The position numbers and the translations under genes are program-made. Under the pieces are notes generated by a model. The model saw only the letters and a program-made list of their open reading frames with translations. It was not told where the DNA came from and did no database searches. From Devosia nitrariae (lineage in GTDB: Bacteria > Pseudomonadota > Alphaproteobacteria > Rhizobiales > Devosiaceae): a DNA stretch of 64,000 bases. This document shows positions 16,731-25,466 of this stretch, in pieces; positions within the stretch are counted from its first letter, which is position 1, and every line of letters begins with the position of its first letter. The stretch is from assembly GCF_030160115.1 (NCBI RefSeq), contig NZ_BSNS01000022.1, positions 186,001 through 250,000 of the forward strand, read 5' to 3'.

Positions 16731-16735
16731 GTCAA
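16708..16735 (-). promoter_or_regulatory. Promoter of the ArsR operon
   Basis: On the minus strand there is a perfect -35 TTGACA (16735-16730), a 16-base spacer and a -10 TATGAA (16713-16708). The start site should fall near 16701, giving a leader of about 25 bases before the TTG start. The -10 element and the whole spacer lie inside the palindrome. Confidence 0.7.
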
Positions 16736-16874
16736 GTGCCGAGGGACCTACAAGGGCGGGGACCGCACTTGCGACTCGACCGCGTGTTCGAGTTTTCACA
16801 CCACGGGCTCCGGATGGTGCCGCCCGCTATAGGCGAGCGCTTGTTTCTCCGCCTGGAGCCGGCAGCCCGCGTGG

Positions 16875-16892
16875 CAAGGCCACGTGGCCTTG
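16875..16892. repeat. 18-bp perfect palindrome in the ArsR-ABC intergenic region
   Basis: CAAGGCCACGTGGCCTTG is an exact palindrome in the 230-base gap between the arsR promoter and the end of the ATPase gene at 16961. There is no T run on either side, so it is not a clear terminator. It may help end the minus-strand sugar operon. I see nothing else in this gap. Confidence 0.4.
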
Positions 16893-16960
16893 TCGGGCGG
16901 CTCCGCTGCCGTCATCGGGGCCGTCGTTCTCCCCGGGGACGACGCCCCGGAACACGACGA

Positions 16961-18040
16961 CTATCCTGCCGACACGGCCTCGCCCGCGGCATTGAAAAGA
17001 AATGTTCTGCGGGCATCAAGCGAGAATCTGCACTCTTGGCCAGGCGTGACGTCGATGTCTCCGGGGCCTACGAAGGTAAAATCGACACCCGAGGCAAGTT
17101 TTGCAGCGACAATCGCTTCATGCCCCAGGCGCTCGACGACGCTGACGGTGGCTTCTATGTCGGATCCTTTGATATCGACCTGATGCGGTCGGATACCGAG
17201 TGTCAGTTTGTCGCCTGCCGCCACTGCGCCGTCTCTTATCCTAACGGCCTGCCGACCCACATCGCGGCTCGTGACCTGCGCAAGGCCTGCACCGACCTCC
17301 TCGACCACCACCTCGACAAAATTCATGCGGGGCGACCCGATAAACCCGGCAACGAAGCGGTTAGCTGGCCGGTCATAAAGGTCCAGCGGACTGCCGACCT
17401 GCTGCACGGTCCCTTGGTCCATCACCACGATCTTGTCCGCCAGGGTCATGGCTTCGACCTGATCATGCGTGACATAGATGATGGTGGTTTCCAGTTCGCG
17501 ATGAAGCCGCGCCAGTTCAAGGCGCATGTCACCCCGCAGAGCGGCATCAAGGTTGGACAGAGGCTCATCGAACAGGAAGACCTTGGGATTACGCACGATG
17601 GCCCGTCCGATCGCAACGCGCTGGCGCTGACCCCCGGATAGTTGTCCCGGCTTGCGCTCCAGGAGATGTTCCATCTGCAGCGAGCGCGCGGCCGCGCGAA
17701 TCTGTTGGTCGCGCTCAGCCTTGGGTACCTTCGACAGCATCAGGTTGAAGCCGACATTGTCGTAGACGCTCATATGCGGATAGAGCGCATAGGACTGGAA
17801 CACCATGGCCACGCCGCGATCGCGCGGTTCAACATCGTTGACCGCCCGTTCTCCGATCATGATCGTGCCACCGGAGATATCTTCGAGCCCGGCGATCATG
17901 CGCAGCAGCGTTGACTTGCCGCAACCCGAGGGGCCGACGAACACGACGAATTCGCCATGCTCGATCTCCAGATTGACGCCCCGAATGACTTCGACGGCGC
18001 CGAAGCTTTTGCGGATGTCTTGTAGCCGAAGTCCGCTCAT
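16961..18040 (-). CDS. Sugar ABC transporter ATPase (UgpC/MsmK/MalK type)
   Basis: This 359-residue ATPase starts at ATG 18038-18040, ten bases after the GH51 gene. Walker A is GPSGCGKS at 36-43, the signature is LSGGQRQRVAIGRAIVRNP, Walker B is VFLFDEPLSNLDA, and the switch is THDQVEAM. The C-terminal third (about 240-359) is the MalK-type regulatory TOBE domain (LTLGIRPHQVDI). It powers the MalF/MalG-like permeases of the same operon. The open frame continues upstream to 18172, but that part overlaps the GH51 gene and does not resemble the family. Confidence 0.93.
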   Translation of the reverse strand: MSGLRLQDIRKSFGAVEVIRGVNLEIEHGEFVVFVGPSGCGKSTLLRMIAGLEDISGGTIMIGERAVNDVEPRDRGVAMVFQSYALYPHMSVYDNVGFNLMLSKVPKAERDQQIRAAARSLQMEHLLERKPGQLSGGQRQRVAIGRAIVRNPKVFLFDEPLSNLDAALRGDMRLELARLHRELETTIIYVTHDQVEAMTLADKIVVMDQGTVQQVGSPLDLYDRPANRFVAGFIGSPRMNFVEVVVEEVGAGLAQVTSRDVGRQAVRIRDGAVAAGDKLTLGIRPHQVDIKGSDIEATVSVVERLGHEAIVAAKLASGVDFTFVGPGDIDVTPGQECRFSLDARRTFLFNAAGEAVSAG

Positions 18041-18050
18041 GGCTGCATTC

Positions 18051-19508
18051 CTAACCCAGCGCGAGTTCGAGGACGGATACTGCAGCCTTGGGGATGACGA
18101 TGTGCTCGACATCCGCCAGCTTTGTATCGCTCGGGGTGAAAACATCGAGGGCGGTGCTGTCGATCGCCGCATCGAGCCCTGGATTGATGGTCAGTTGCCG
18201 CCCGGAGACGACCTTCCGGTCCTTGACCGAGAGATCGAAGCGGACCTCGTTGTCGAGATCTGTGTTGACGACATGCAGGTAGACGGTATCGCCGCTGCGG
18301 CTGGCGGCCATCTCCAGGGTCGAGTGCATCTTCCCGACCGCAATGGCGCGCTCGCCGGAATGCTTGCGAAAGAACCGCATGATGTGGCCGACCGGCAAGA
18401 GGTAAGGCGTTTCGGCAGGCGAGCCCAGCATAAGAGCATTGACGGTCCAGGTGGTGCCGGCGAAATCGGCTAGGGTCGCCACGTCGACCACGTCCGAATT
18501 GCGTTCGAAGAGCGTCATGATGCGTGCATGATAGAGCCCCGATATCCACTCGCGCAGCATCTCCGACTTGTTGTGCGGCCGAAGCGAGAGGTGGCCTTCG
18601 GTGATCGCGAGCTTTGCGCTCGAGCCTGTGCCGGCCAGAACCGAGCGGGCGTCGGCGAGCTTGTCCCTGACCCTGTCGTACATTTTGCCGAGCTCGGCCC
18701 AGCTTGCCGCATAATCCCGGCGATAGCGGCGCCCGTGCAGGATGCTCTCTTTGTCGGGTCCCTGCTGCATCATATGGAGCGCGACCTGATCGACATAGTC
18801 GCCGGCAGTCTCGATCAGGGTCCGCATCCACCACGTCCCGGTGTCGCGCTCCTGATCGCCCCAGCCGATCAGTGTGATCCCGGGATCGCGCTCGCGCATC
18901 GCCTTGGCGAACTCGAGATAGGTCTTCGCGTTCTCCTCGGCCGTGAACCGGTGCCCTGCCTTGGGATAGGAGGTCTCGTTGCCGATCTGCCAGAATTTGA
19001 CCTTCCAGGGTTCGGCAAAGCCGCCGGCGCGGCGCTCGGCTGAATCAGGGTCGTTGCAATAGCTGACGAGGTCGGCAGCCTCCCGGGCATCGCCGGCCCG
19101 CTCTTCGCCCAGGGCTGTCTTGATGTATTCGGGCCGGCCGTCGCCGGCAAAGTTGACCGCAAGGATCGGATCGGCCGCCACCGCACGGCAGAACGAAAGG
19201 AATTCATCGACACCGACGCGGTTCTTCTCCCAGCCGCCCCAGAGATAGTTCACCATGGGCGGACGCTGAGCGGAATCGCCCACGCTCTCGCGCCATTTCC
19301 AGAAGCTCGTCAGAATGCCGCCCCAGCGGATGGCGCCGGGAGCCAGGTCACTGGTAACCGACACGAAATCTTCCCGCCATGCGTCCTTGAGGACATCCCA
19401 TCCGGCCTCTACCGAAGAATCTGTGGTGCCAAGCGGCTCCATGAACTGCATGTAGAGGCGGGGCGAGATCGCGTGCAGTTCCTGGGGATCGATGGTCAGG
19501 GTAGGCAT
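18051..19508 (-). CDS. GH51-like alpha-L-arabinofuranosidase
   Basis: This 485-residue protein has no signal peptide. The GH51-type barrel is recognisable: N-terminal HAISPRLYMQFMEPLG, GAIRWGGILTSFW at 59-70, the acid/base E178 in FWQIGNETS, H245 in VDQVALHMM, and a nucleophile candidate E304 in KLAITEGHLS. A C-terminal beta domain follows (about 380-485). Enzymes of this clan release arabinose from arabinan or arabinoxylan oligomers inside the cell. It lies between permease and ATPase genes of a sugar ABC operon, so the importer probably brings in arabinose-containing oligosaccharides (inference). Confidence 0.82.
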   Translation of the reverse strand: MPTLTIDPQELHAISPRLYMQFMEPLGTTDSSVEAGWDVLKDAWREDFVSVTSDLAPGAIRWGGILTSFWKWRESVGDSAQRPPMVNYLWGGWEKNRVGVDEFLSFCRAVAADPILAVNFAGDGRPEYIKTALGEERAGDAREAADLVSYCNDPDSAERRAGGFAEPWKVKFWQIGNETSYPKAGHRFTAEENAKTYLEFAKAMRERDPGITLIGWGDQERDTGTWWMRTLIETAGDYVDQVALHMMQQGPDKESILHGRRYRRDYAASWAELGKMYDRVRDKLADARSVLAGTGSSAKLAITEGHLSLRPHNKSEMLREWISGLYHARIMTLFERNSDVVDVATLADFAGTTWTVNALMLGSPAETPYLLPVGHIMRFFRKHSGERAIAVGKMHSTLEMAASRSGDTVYLHVVNTDLDNEVRFDLSVKDRKVVSGRQLTINPGLDAAIDSTALDVFTPSDTKLADVEHIVIPKAAVSVLELALG

Positions 19509-19533
19509 GGTCGTCTCCGAAAAGGCTTGATTG

Positions 19534-20361
19534 TTATTTGATGCCCGAGGACGGGCGCATGCCGCTCACGATCCAGCGCTGCCCGAGCATGAACAGCAGG
19601 ATCATCGGCAGGGAGGTCACGAAGGCGGCGGCCAGAATGACCGTGTAGTTGAGGACCGCTGTGGTATCGGCGCTGAGATAGGCGATGACGACCGGTACCG
19701 GCATGGCCTCGGGCGAGTTGGTCACGATCAGCGGCCAGAGGAAATTGTTCCAGCTGTAGAGAGCGGTGATCACAGCCACGGTCATGATCGAGGGCCAGGC
19801 TAGGGGCACCATGATCCTGGTGAAGATCTGGAAGTCGGTAGCGCCGTCCATGCGCGCGGCCTCTTCCATCTCGCGCGGGATCTCGAGGAAGAACTGGCGC
19901 AGAATGAAGATGCCGATTACGCGGGGGAGGCCGGGCAGGATGACGCCCGCCAGGGTGTTGATCAGGCCCAGATTGGCCATCAGGTCGTAGAGCGAGATGA
20001 TGTCGAGGACGCCGGGCATCATCATGGTGGCAAGCACCAGGATGAAGATGACGTCGCGGCCAATGAAGCGCATCCGGGCAAAAGCGTAGGCGGCCGGAAT
20101 GTCGAGCAGCAGAATGCCGACGACCTGACAGACCATGATGATCGTGCTGTTGGCCAAGCCCTGCGGGACGCTAACCCCGCGGGTCGTATCGGTGAGAACA
20201 GTCCAGTAGTTCTGCAACGTCCACTGGGTCGGAACAAAGCCACCCTTGAGCACTTCGGCAGGCGGCGCGAAGGAATAAAGGACCAGCGAAGCGAGCGGCG
20301 TGAACCAGAGCAGCGCCAGGACAAGCAGGACAAACCAGCGGATAATTTGTGCGCGACGCAT
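19534..20361 (-). CDS. Sugar ABC transporter permease (MalG type)
   Basis: This 275-residue inner-membrane protein has six predicted helices. It begins with IIRWFVLLVLALLWFTPLASLVLYSF. The EAA coupling loop is EIPREMEEAARMDGATDFQIFTRIMVPLAWP (about 178-208), and the C-terminus is GQRWIVSGMRPSSGIK, typical for MalG-like proteins where the tail reaches the ATPase. It begins nine bases after the MalF-like gene. Its partner ATPase is at 16961-18040. Confidence 0.94.
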   Translation of the reverse strand: MRRAQIIRWFVLLVLALLWFTPLASLVLYSFAPPAEVLKGGFVPTQWTLQNYWTVLTDTTRGVSVPQGLANSTIIMVCQVVGILLLDIPAAYAFARMRFIGRDVIFILVLATMMMPGVLDIISLYDLMANLGLINTLAGVILPGLPRVIGIFILRQFFLEIPREMEEAARMDGATDFQIFTRIMVPLAWPSIMTVAVITALYSWNNFLWPLIVTNSPEAMPVPVVIAYLSADTTAVLNYTVILAAAFVTSLPMILLFMLGQRWIVSGMRPSSGIK

Positions 20362-20370
20362 CCTCGCCTC

Positions 20371-21234
20371 CTAGACCTGACGCCTGAAGAAGCGGAACTG
20401 GATGAAGGACAGCGAGGCGATGATGATCGTGATCACGACGCCGATGGCCGCCGCGCGTCCGAGGGCGAAGCGTTCGAAGCCCTCCTCGTAGAGCAGCATG
20501 GTCATGACGGTGGTGCTGCCATAGGGACCGCCCTGTGTGATGATGAAAACCTCTCCGAAAATCTGGAACGCGTGCACGATGCTCAGCACCATCACGATCA
20601 GCAGGATCGGGCGCAGCAGCGGAATGGTGATGTAGATGAGGTCATAGAACGGCCGCGTGCCGTCGAGCCGCGCCGCTTCGTAGAGATCGTCAGGGATATT
20701 CTCGAGCCCGGCCAGCAGGATGACGACCATGAATCCGGTCTGGGTCCAGAGCGCGACGATGGCGATGGCGAAAAGCGCCCAACCCGGCTGGGACAGCATG
20801 CGCTGGCCGGGCAGGCCGAAGAAACGGAGCACCTGATCCACGAAGCCGACATCTGGCGCGAGCAGCCAATTGAAGGCGATGGCTGCGACCGCGACGTTGA
20901 TGACGATCGGAATGAAGAAGGCGGTCCGGAAGATCGTGATCCCCGGCAGTCGCCGATGCAGCAGCACCGCAATGAGCAGAGAGGCGACCACGATCATGGG
21001 CACGTAGATGGCCGCGAAGGCAGTCGTGACGCCGACGGAACTCCAGAATCTGCGGTCCCCGAAAAGCGAGAGATAGTTGGCCACCCCAACAAAGGCATTG
21101 GGTCCGAAGATGCCCCAGTCGAACAGGCTCATGTAGATTGCCCGCCCGACCGGATAGGCGGCAAAGATCGCGAACATGAGGATGTAGGGACCTGCCATAA
21201 GATAGGGCAGGACTTTTGCGCGTTGTCTGGCCAT
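20371..21234 (-). CDS. Sugar ABC transporter permease (MalF/UgpA type)
   Basis: This 287-residue protein has about six membrane helices. The N-terminal KVLPYLMAGPYILMFAIFAAYPVG is characteristic, and the EAA loop is in IPDDLYEAARLDGTRPFYDLIYITIPLLRP (about 206-235). It pairs with the MalG-type permease nine bases downstream. The gap to the binding-protein gene upstream is 99 bases and holds the hairpin at 21298-21319. Confidence 0.94.
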   Translation of the reverse strand: MARQRAKVLPYLMAGPYILMFAIFAAYPVGRAIYMSLFDWGIFGPNAFVGVANYLSLFGDRRFWSSVGVTTAFAAIYVPMIVVASLLIAVLLHRRLPGITIFRTAFFIPIVINVAVAAIAFNWLLAPDVGFVDQVLRFFGLPGQRMLSQPGWALFAIAIVALWTQTGFMVVILLAGLENIPDDLYEAARLDGTRPFYDLIYITIPLLRPILLIVMVLSIVHAFQIFGEVFIITQGGPYGSTTVMTMLLYEEGFERFALGRAAAIGVVITIIIASLSFIQFRFFRRQV

Positions 21235-21297
21235 TGCCGCTTGAGCTCGAGATGCTAGGCTTGATCCAGACGGCTCGGAACGGCCGTCATCGAAGAG

Positions 21298-21319
21298 GGC
21301 GCGCCTGGGCAGGCGCGCC
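21298..21319 (-). terminator. Hairpin after the sugar-binding-protein gene (attenuator-like)
   Basis: A perfect 8- to 10-bp stem (GGCGCGCCTG / CAGGCGCGCC) lies 15 bases past the binding-protein stop, in the only sizeable gap of the operon. On the minus strand it is followed by CTCTTCG and not by a long T run. It therefore looks like a partial terminator or RNA stabiliser that would leave more binding-protein message than permease message. Confidence 0.5.
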
Positions 21320-21333
21320 GCTTTTGGATCGAT

Positions 21334-22590
21334 CTATTGCTTGGCGAGTTCGCCGCGAATCCCGTCCGCCATCATCGAAACGGCTTGGCCGACATCCACC
21401 TGACCGGCGAAATAGGCCTCGACTGTCTCCTGCACCACCCGATCGATCGCTGGCTGCACCGAGACCGGCGGCGGGAAACGAACATACTCGAGCGACTGAG
21501 CGACGATCTGCTGCTCAGGCAGGGCCTGGAATTCGGGCGATTCCAGTGTCGTGACCTTGGCGGGCATCTTGCCGGTCTCGGTCCAGGCAAGACTGTTGTC
21601 GCCAATCCATTTGACGAAGACCATGGCATCCTGGCGCGGTTCTGGGGGTGTGCCGCGAGGAATGATAAAATTGTGCCCGAGAGCGAAGGTCGCCGGCTGA
21701 TCGCCGAACTGGGGAATCGGCGCTACCCCGAACTCCAGCCCCTGATCGGCCGCGGCGGTCTGGTAGACGGGCAGATCCGTGATCTGCATGAGCGAGATAC
21801 CGATCTTGTTCTGTGCAAACAGGGAATTGGAGTCCGATACCTCCTCGGCGGGCGCCAGGCCCTCGTCGAGGAACACCTTGAGGTTCTCCAGTGCCTTGGT
21901 TGCCGACTCCGCAAACCCCTCGGCAACGTCGGTATTGTCCGCATTGTAGAGGTCATCCTGGTACTGCCAAAACAGCGCGTAGAAATTGCGCGTCGCGCCG
22001 GAACCGGTCACCGGGAGGAAGGCGCCGTGGATGTCCTGCCCCAGACCGGCGATGGCCCGGGCTGCATCGAGCATTTCCTCGCCGGTCTTCGGGGGAGCGT
22101 CAGGATCGAGACCGGCCTGCTCGAACAATGCCTTATTGTAGTAGATATGACGTGGAAAGGCATCGATCGGGACGCCGTAACGCTGGCCCTCCACCTCCCC
22201 GGCCTGCCAGAGCGGTGCAATGTACTCCGCCTCGACGAGCCCCGCCTGCTCGATCTCCTCGGGCGTATAAGCTTCCAGCGCGCCTTGCTTCACGAAACCG
22301 GCGATCTGGTGGGAGTGCATGACAGCAAGGTCGGGCGCCGTGCGCGACGCCAGGGAGACCGAGAGCTTCGTATAGTATTGCTCCCACGGAATGATCAGCA
22401 ATTCCACGCTGACGTCGTTCTCGGCGCCGGTCGTCTCGTTGAACTGCCTGACCAGCGCATCGATTGCCGTTCCGTCCGGTCCTGTGAACGGACTCCAGAA
22501 TTCCACAGTTCCCGCTTCAGCGGTTCCGACAATGCCGAACATGCCCGTACAAAGGGCGACGGACGCCAGAAGGCCAGACCTCATGCTCAT
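21334..22590 (-). CDS. Extracellular sugar-binding protein, family 1
   Basis: This 418-residue protein starts at ATG 22590 with AGAGGAGGAAACG upstream. A Sec signal peptide is clear (hydrophobic LLASVALCTGMFGIVG, cleavage near AEA-GTV at about 26). The mature protein starts VEFWSPFTGPDGTAIDALVRQFN, the usual family-1 opening, and contains PDLAVMHSHQIAGFV and GVPIDAFPRHIYYNKALFEQAGLD. It delivers a sugar ligand to the 19534-21234 permeases. It is the first gene of the operon and is divergent from a FadR-type regulator. Confidence 0.94.
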   Translation of the reverse strand: MSMRSGLLASVALCTGMFGIVGTAEAGTVEFWSPFTGPDGTAIDALVRQFNETTGAENDVSVELLIIPWEQYYTKLSVSLASRTAPDLAVMHSHQIAGFVKQGALEAYTPEEIEQAGLVEAEYIAPLWQAGEVEGQRYGVPIDAFPRHIYYNKALFEQAGLDPDAPPKTGEEMLDAARAIAGLGQDIHGAFLPVTGSGATRNFYALFWQYQDDLYNADNTDVAEGFAESATKALENLKVFLDEGLAPAEEVSDSNSLFAQNKIGISLMQITDLPVYQTAAADQGLEFGVAPIPQFGDQPATFALGHNFIIPRGTPPEPRQDAMVFVKWIGDNSLAWTETGKMPAKVTTLESPEFQALPEQQIVAQSLEYVRFPPPVSVQPAIDRVVQETVEAYFAGQVDVGQAVSMMADGIRGELAKQ

Positions 22591-22620
22591 CGTTTCCTCC
22601 TCTTTTGGTGCTCCGACCTT

Positions 22621-22642
22621 ACTGATATAATAGTATGACAGT
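22621..22642. promoter_or_regulatory. Candidate GntR/FadR-type operator
   Basis: This 22-bp imperfect palindrome with outer ACTG/CAGT and inner ATA/TAT matches its own complement at 16 of 22 positions. It lies in the 93-base divergent region between the sugar-binding protein (start 22590) and the GntR gene (start 22684). The site is AT-rich while the surroundings are GC-rich, as expected for a shared promoter-operator. Confidence 0.45.
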
Positions 22643-22683
22643 CAATGGTGGTTCTGCTAGTGCAAGGGGGATTGGAGACTGAT

Positions 22684-23475
22684 ATGTCTCCGTCACACAC
22701 TGCAATCGAGGCGCGACCGCTGAGCATGACAATTCGGAACAGCAAGGAATCGGTAAAACAGCACCGGCCGGTGCGCGCTCGCACGGCACCAAAGCGCGAA
22801 TCCAGGAGCATCAGGGACGCCGCGTGGCGACTAGTATATGAGTCCCTGCGATCCTCGATCGTGGCTATGAAGATGCCTCCGGGGACGCCGATCCGCGAAA
22901 AAGAGATCGCAGCGCAATTCGGGTTGAGCCGCACGCCCGTCCGAGAGGCGGTCCTGAGGCTTGCCGACGAAGGCCTGATCGAAGTCTTTCCACAATCTGG
23001 AACGTTCGTTGCCCGCATTCCCTATGACGATCTGCCCGAAGCCATCGTCATCAGGAAGGCGCTCGAAACGGCGGCGGTGCGCATGGCGACTGAGCGCATG
23101 TCGCGCAGCCAGGAACTGACGCTGGCGTCGATCATCGAGCGGCAGCGTGAAGCGGCGGCCGAAGGGGACACCGAACAGTTCCACCGGGCCGACGAGGCTT
23201 TCCATGCCAAAATCGCCGAGATTTCCGGATATCCCGGCATCTGGAAACTGGTGCTCCAGGTCAAGACGCAGGTCGACCGCTTCCGTCAACTCACCCTGTT
23301 GATGCCCAAGCGCATGTTCGTCGTGATCGAGGATCACCAGGCTGTCCTCGAGCGGATGTCGGCCAGGGATGCCGAAGGGGCCGCCAAGGCGCTCGGGGAA
23401 CATCTCGACGCCGTACTGCCGGCGTTGAGCGAGCAGCAGGTCCAGCGTGAAGATCAGTTGGCCACGAGGTCTTAG
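22684..23475 (+). CDS. GntR-family regulator, FadR/FCD type
   Basis: This is a 263-residue protein. The start used is ATG 22684, which has GGAG six bases upstream; an in-frame ATG at 22645 lies in the operator region. After a basic N-terminal tail of about 35 residues, the winged helix has IREKEIAAQFGLSRTPVREAVLRLADEGLIEVFPQSGTFV. The all-helical FCD effector domain follows, with the metal/ligand histidine pattern FHRADEAFHAKIAEISGYP and later EDHQAVLERM. It is transcribed away from the sugar ABC/GH51 operon and is the likely repressor. Ligand unknown, possibly a sugar acid or pentose derivative. Confidence 0.9.
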   Translation: MSPSHTAIEARPLSMTIRNSKESVKQHRPVRARTAPKRESRSIRDAAWRLVYESLRSSIVAMKMPPGTPIREKEIAAQFGLSRTPVREAVLRLADEGLIEVFPQSGTFVARIPYDDLPEAIVIRKALETAAVRMATERMSRSQELTLASIIERQREAAAEGDTEQFHRADEAFHAKIAEISGYPGIWKLVLQVKTQVDRFRQLTLLMPKRMFVVIEDHQAVLERMSARDAEGAAKALGEHLDAVLPALSEQQVQREDQLATRS

Positions 23476-23639
23476 AGAGCGATGCGACAGCATCAAGATG
23501 CGGAAGCGCATTCTGATGGCAGCGAATGCCATTGTCCGTAGCCATTGAGACGCATCCGTTCCGCCGTTTGGCTTCGGCGGAAATCCTGTGATCTCGCCCC
23601 AAGCGGTGCCCGTGGCCGCTCTCGATCCAAAGGCGATCT

Positions 23640-24631
23640 TTAGCCTGGAGCTGACAGGATGGCGCACCGCACGAAGTTCCAGTAGTTCGCCCAATCGTCC
23701 TGGGGCCGTTCCTTAGGGGGTGACTGCGTGACCAGACAAGACGTTTGGCCGGAACGACGTAGATCATCTGACCGTGATGACCTTGGGCAGCGTATCGGAA
23801 CGCAGGCAGGTCCGCGTTCCGCCGAACGCCATCTACGGTCTCAGCCTCGCCCGCATGACCCGTTGTCCACCACAGGTATCCATAGCCGGACCTCCGCGCC
23901 AAGGAGTGTGCGGTCGTGCTTTCCGCTACCCAACCGGCGGGCAAGACCAGTTTGTTGTCCCACCTGCCGTCATTGAGATAGAGGAAGCCGAACCGCGCCA
24001 TATCTCTCGCGGTCAGTGCGATATGATATGCGGGGTGCCGAGAGACCTCCCCGCTCATGTAGCGCCCGTCGTCCGGATGATAATCCTGCATACAGATGGG
24101 AGCGGCGATGTCCTCGAAGAGGGCCTGATAGATGGAGCGACCAGACGCGCGCTCGTAGATCGTGCCGAGGACGTTGAAATCCCAATTGTTGTACAGCCAT
24201 TGCTCGCCGGGCGAGACGCTGCCCCGCGCCGGCTTCGAGGCAACCATGTCCTGGGTTTCCGCCACTGCCGGATGGTAGACGCCGGATCGTGCCTGCAGAA
24301 GATGACGGACCTTCGCCTGCTTCTCCTGCGAGGAGAGTGGCTCTACATCGTCAATATCGAGATCGGCCAAGGTTGTATCCAGGTCGATCTGGCCGCGACC
24401 GACGGCTATCCCGACGAGCGCACTCAGGAGACTCTTGCGTACCGAGCGCACGAGAGACTTGTGGTCGAGGGTGCCGGTGGCCGCAACAGTCACGCCGTCG
24501 TGCACGACAATTGCGCCGATGCAACCGAAGGCCTCGATCGCCGCTATAGCCCGCGTCAGGAGCTCGATGGCGAAGCCGCGGTCGTCGGGATCACTACGTT
24601 GCCAGTCTCCAGCCGGCCAAGAAACCGTCAC
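23640..24631 (-). pseudogene. Serine hydrolase of the beta-lactamase class C fold, frameshifted near the 3' end
   Basis: The protein starts at a GTG (24629-24631; the 5' end is not certain) and runs about 300 residues in one frame. The nucleophile motif SVRK (S-x-x-K, in SVRKSLLSALVGIAV), the second motif YNN (QWLYNNWDFNVLG) and the late QGHHGQMIYVVPAKRLVW are all present. The frame then breaks at a G5 tract on the plus strand (23716-23720). In another frame the expected C-terminus resumes as ERPQDDWANYWNFVRCAIL and stops at 23640-23642. One missing C in the minus-strand tract explains it. Without repair, the frame runs antisense into the GntR gene. Either the gene is decaying or the base call is wrong. 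Confidence 0.75.
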
Positions 24632-24848
24632 AACCGCCCACCATCCCTCGGACGAGACATATCGGCAGAAAGTGTTGCTGGCGCCTGCAAAACCGTCAAG
24701 GTTAGGCGCTTTGCCGACGGAGCGGGGGCCAGCGCAGCAGCGCTTCAGTCGTGGAACAATTGTGCTGCCGCGAGCTTTTTCCTATCGGGCCGCGGTTGCA
24801 GTGGTTCAAGGCCTAGGACCGTCCCAGGAGAGATGGCAAGGAGGCGGA

Positions 24849-25241
24849 ATGGCTATCGATTTCAACCACACGATCCTGTGGGCCCGCGACAGCAAAGCAT
24901 CGGCAGAATTCCTGGCGGAAATGCTTGGCCTTCCCGCCCCCAGGCGCTGGGGGCCGTTCCACGTGGTCACGACCGAAAACGGAGCCAACCTCGACTATGC
25001 GGATGCCGGCGGCGAAATCACCCCGCAGCATTACGCGTTCCTCATCAGCGAGACCGAGTTCGACGAGATCTTTGGTCGGATTCGTCAGCAGGATCTCCCC
25101 TACTGGGCCGACCCTGGCCAGACGCGACAGGGCGAGATCAATCACCATGATGGCGGCCGCGGCGTCTATTTCAAGGACCTGAACGGTCATCTGTTGGAGC
25201 TCATCACCCGTCCGTATGGCAGCGGCGGCTGGAACCCCTGA
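24849..25241 (+). CDS. VOC-family protein (glyoxalase/bleomycin-resistance/dioxygenase fold)
   Basis: This 130-residue protein starts at ATG 24849. It has the VOC layout: DFNHTILWARDSKASAEFLAEMLGL with H7 as a likely metal ligand, then WGPFHVVTTENGANLDYAD, HYAFLISETEFDEIFGRI, and the closing GGRGVYFKDLNGHLLELITRPYG with a glutamate near 118 as the second ligand. Proteins of this group act on small electrophiles or aromatic substrates. The substrate is not deducible. The frame is open further upstream, but family similarity starts here. It is divergent from the frameshifted hydrolase. Confidence 0.88.
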   Translation: MAIDFNHTILWARDSKASAEFLAEMLGLPAPRRWGPFHVVTTENGANLDYADAGGEITPQHYAFLISETEFDEIFGRIRQQDLPYWADPGQTRQGEINHHDGGRGVYFKDLNGHLLELITRPYGSGGWNP

Positions 25242-25466
25242 TCGGCCATTCGCGACCTTTCGGCGTCTGTTCTGCCACATTGGCCAAGTGCGACGGGACC
25301 TGCCGTCCGACCACCGTTGCGGCAGCGCAACACACATGGCTCACAAAGTTGGGAGCAATTGTCGCCGTTAAGGCTTCGGGAGTATGAACGCGCTTAAATG
25401 TTGGGGTTTGGCCCGTGATTCTGCGGAGCCGGCGGCGGGGGCCCGCCCCATTGGCATGGAGACCCT

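Noticed and set aside
16729..16995. A short plus-strand open frame (88 codons) downstream of the arsR palindrome
   Set aside because: There is no ribosome site apart from the mirrored palindrome arm, the Arg/Ala/Pro composition is random-like, and it overlaps the end of the ATPase gene.
21337..22638. A 433-codon plus-strand open frame opposite the sugar-binding protein
   Set aside because: It mirrors a gene with a clear signal peptide, ribosome site and operon context.
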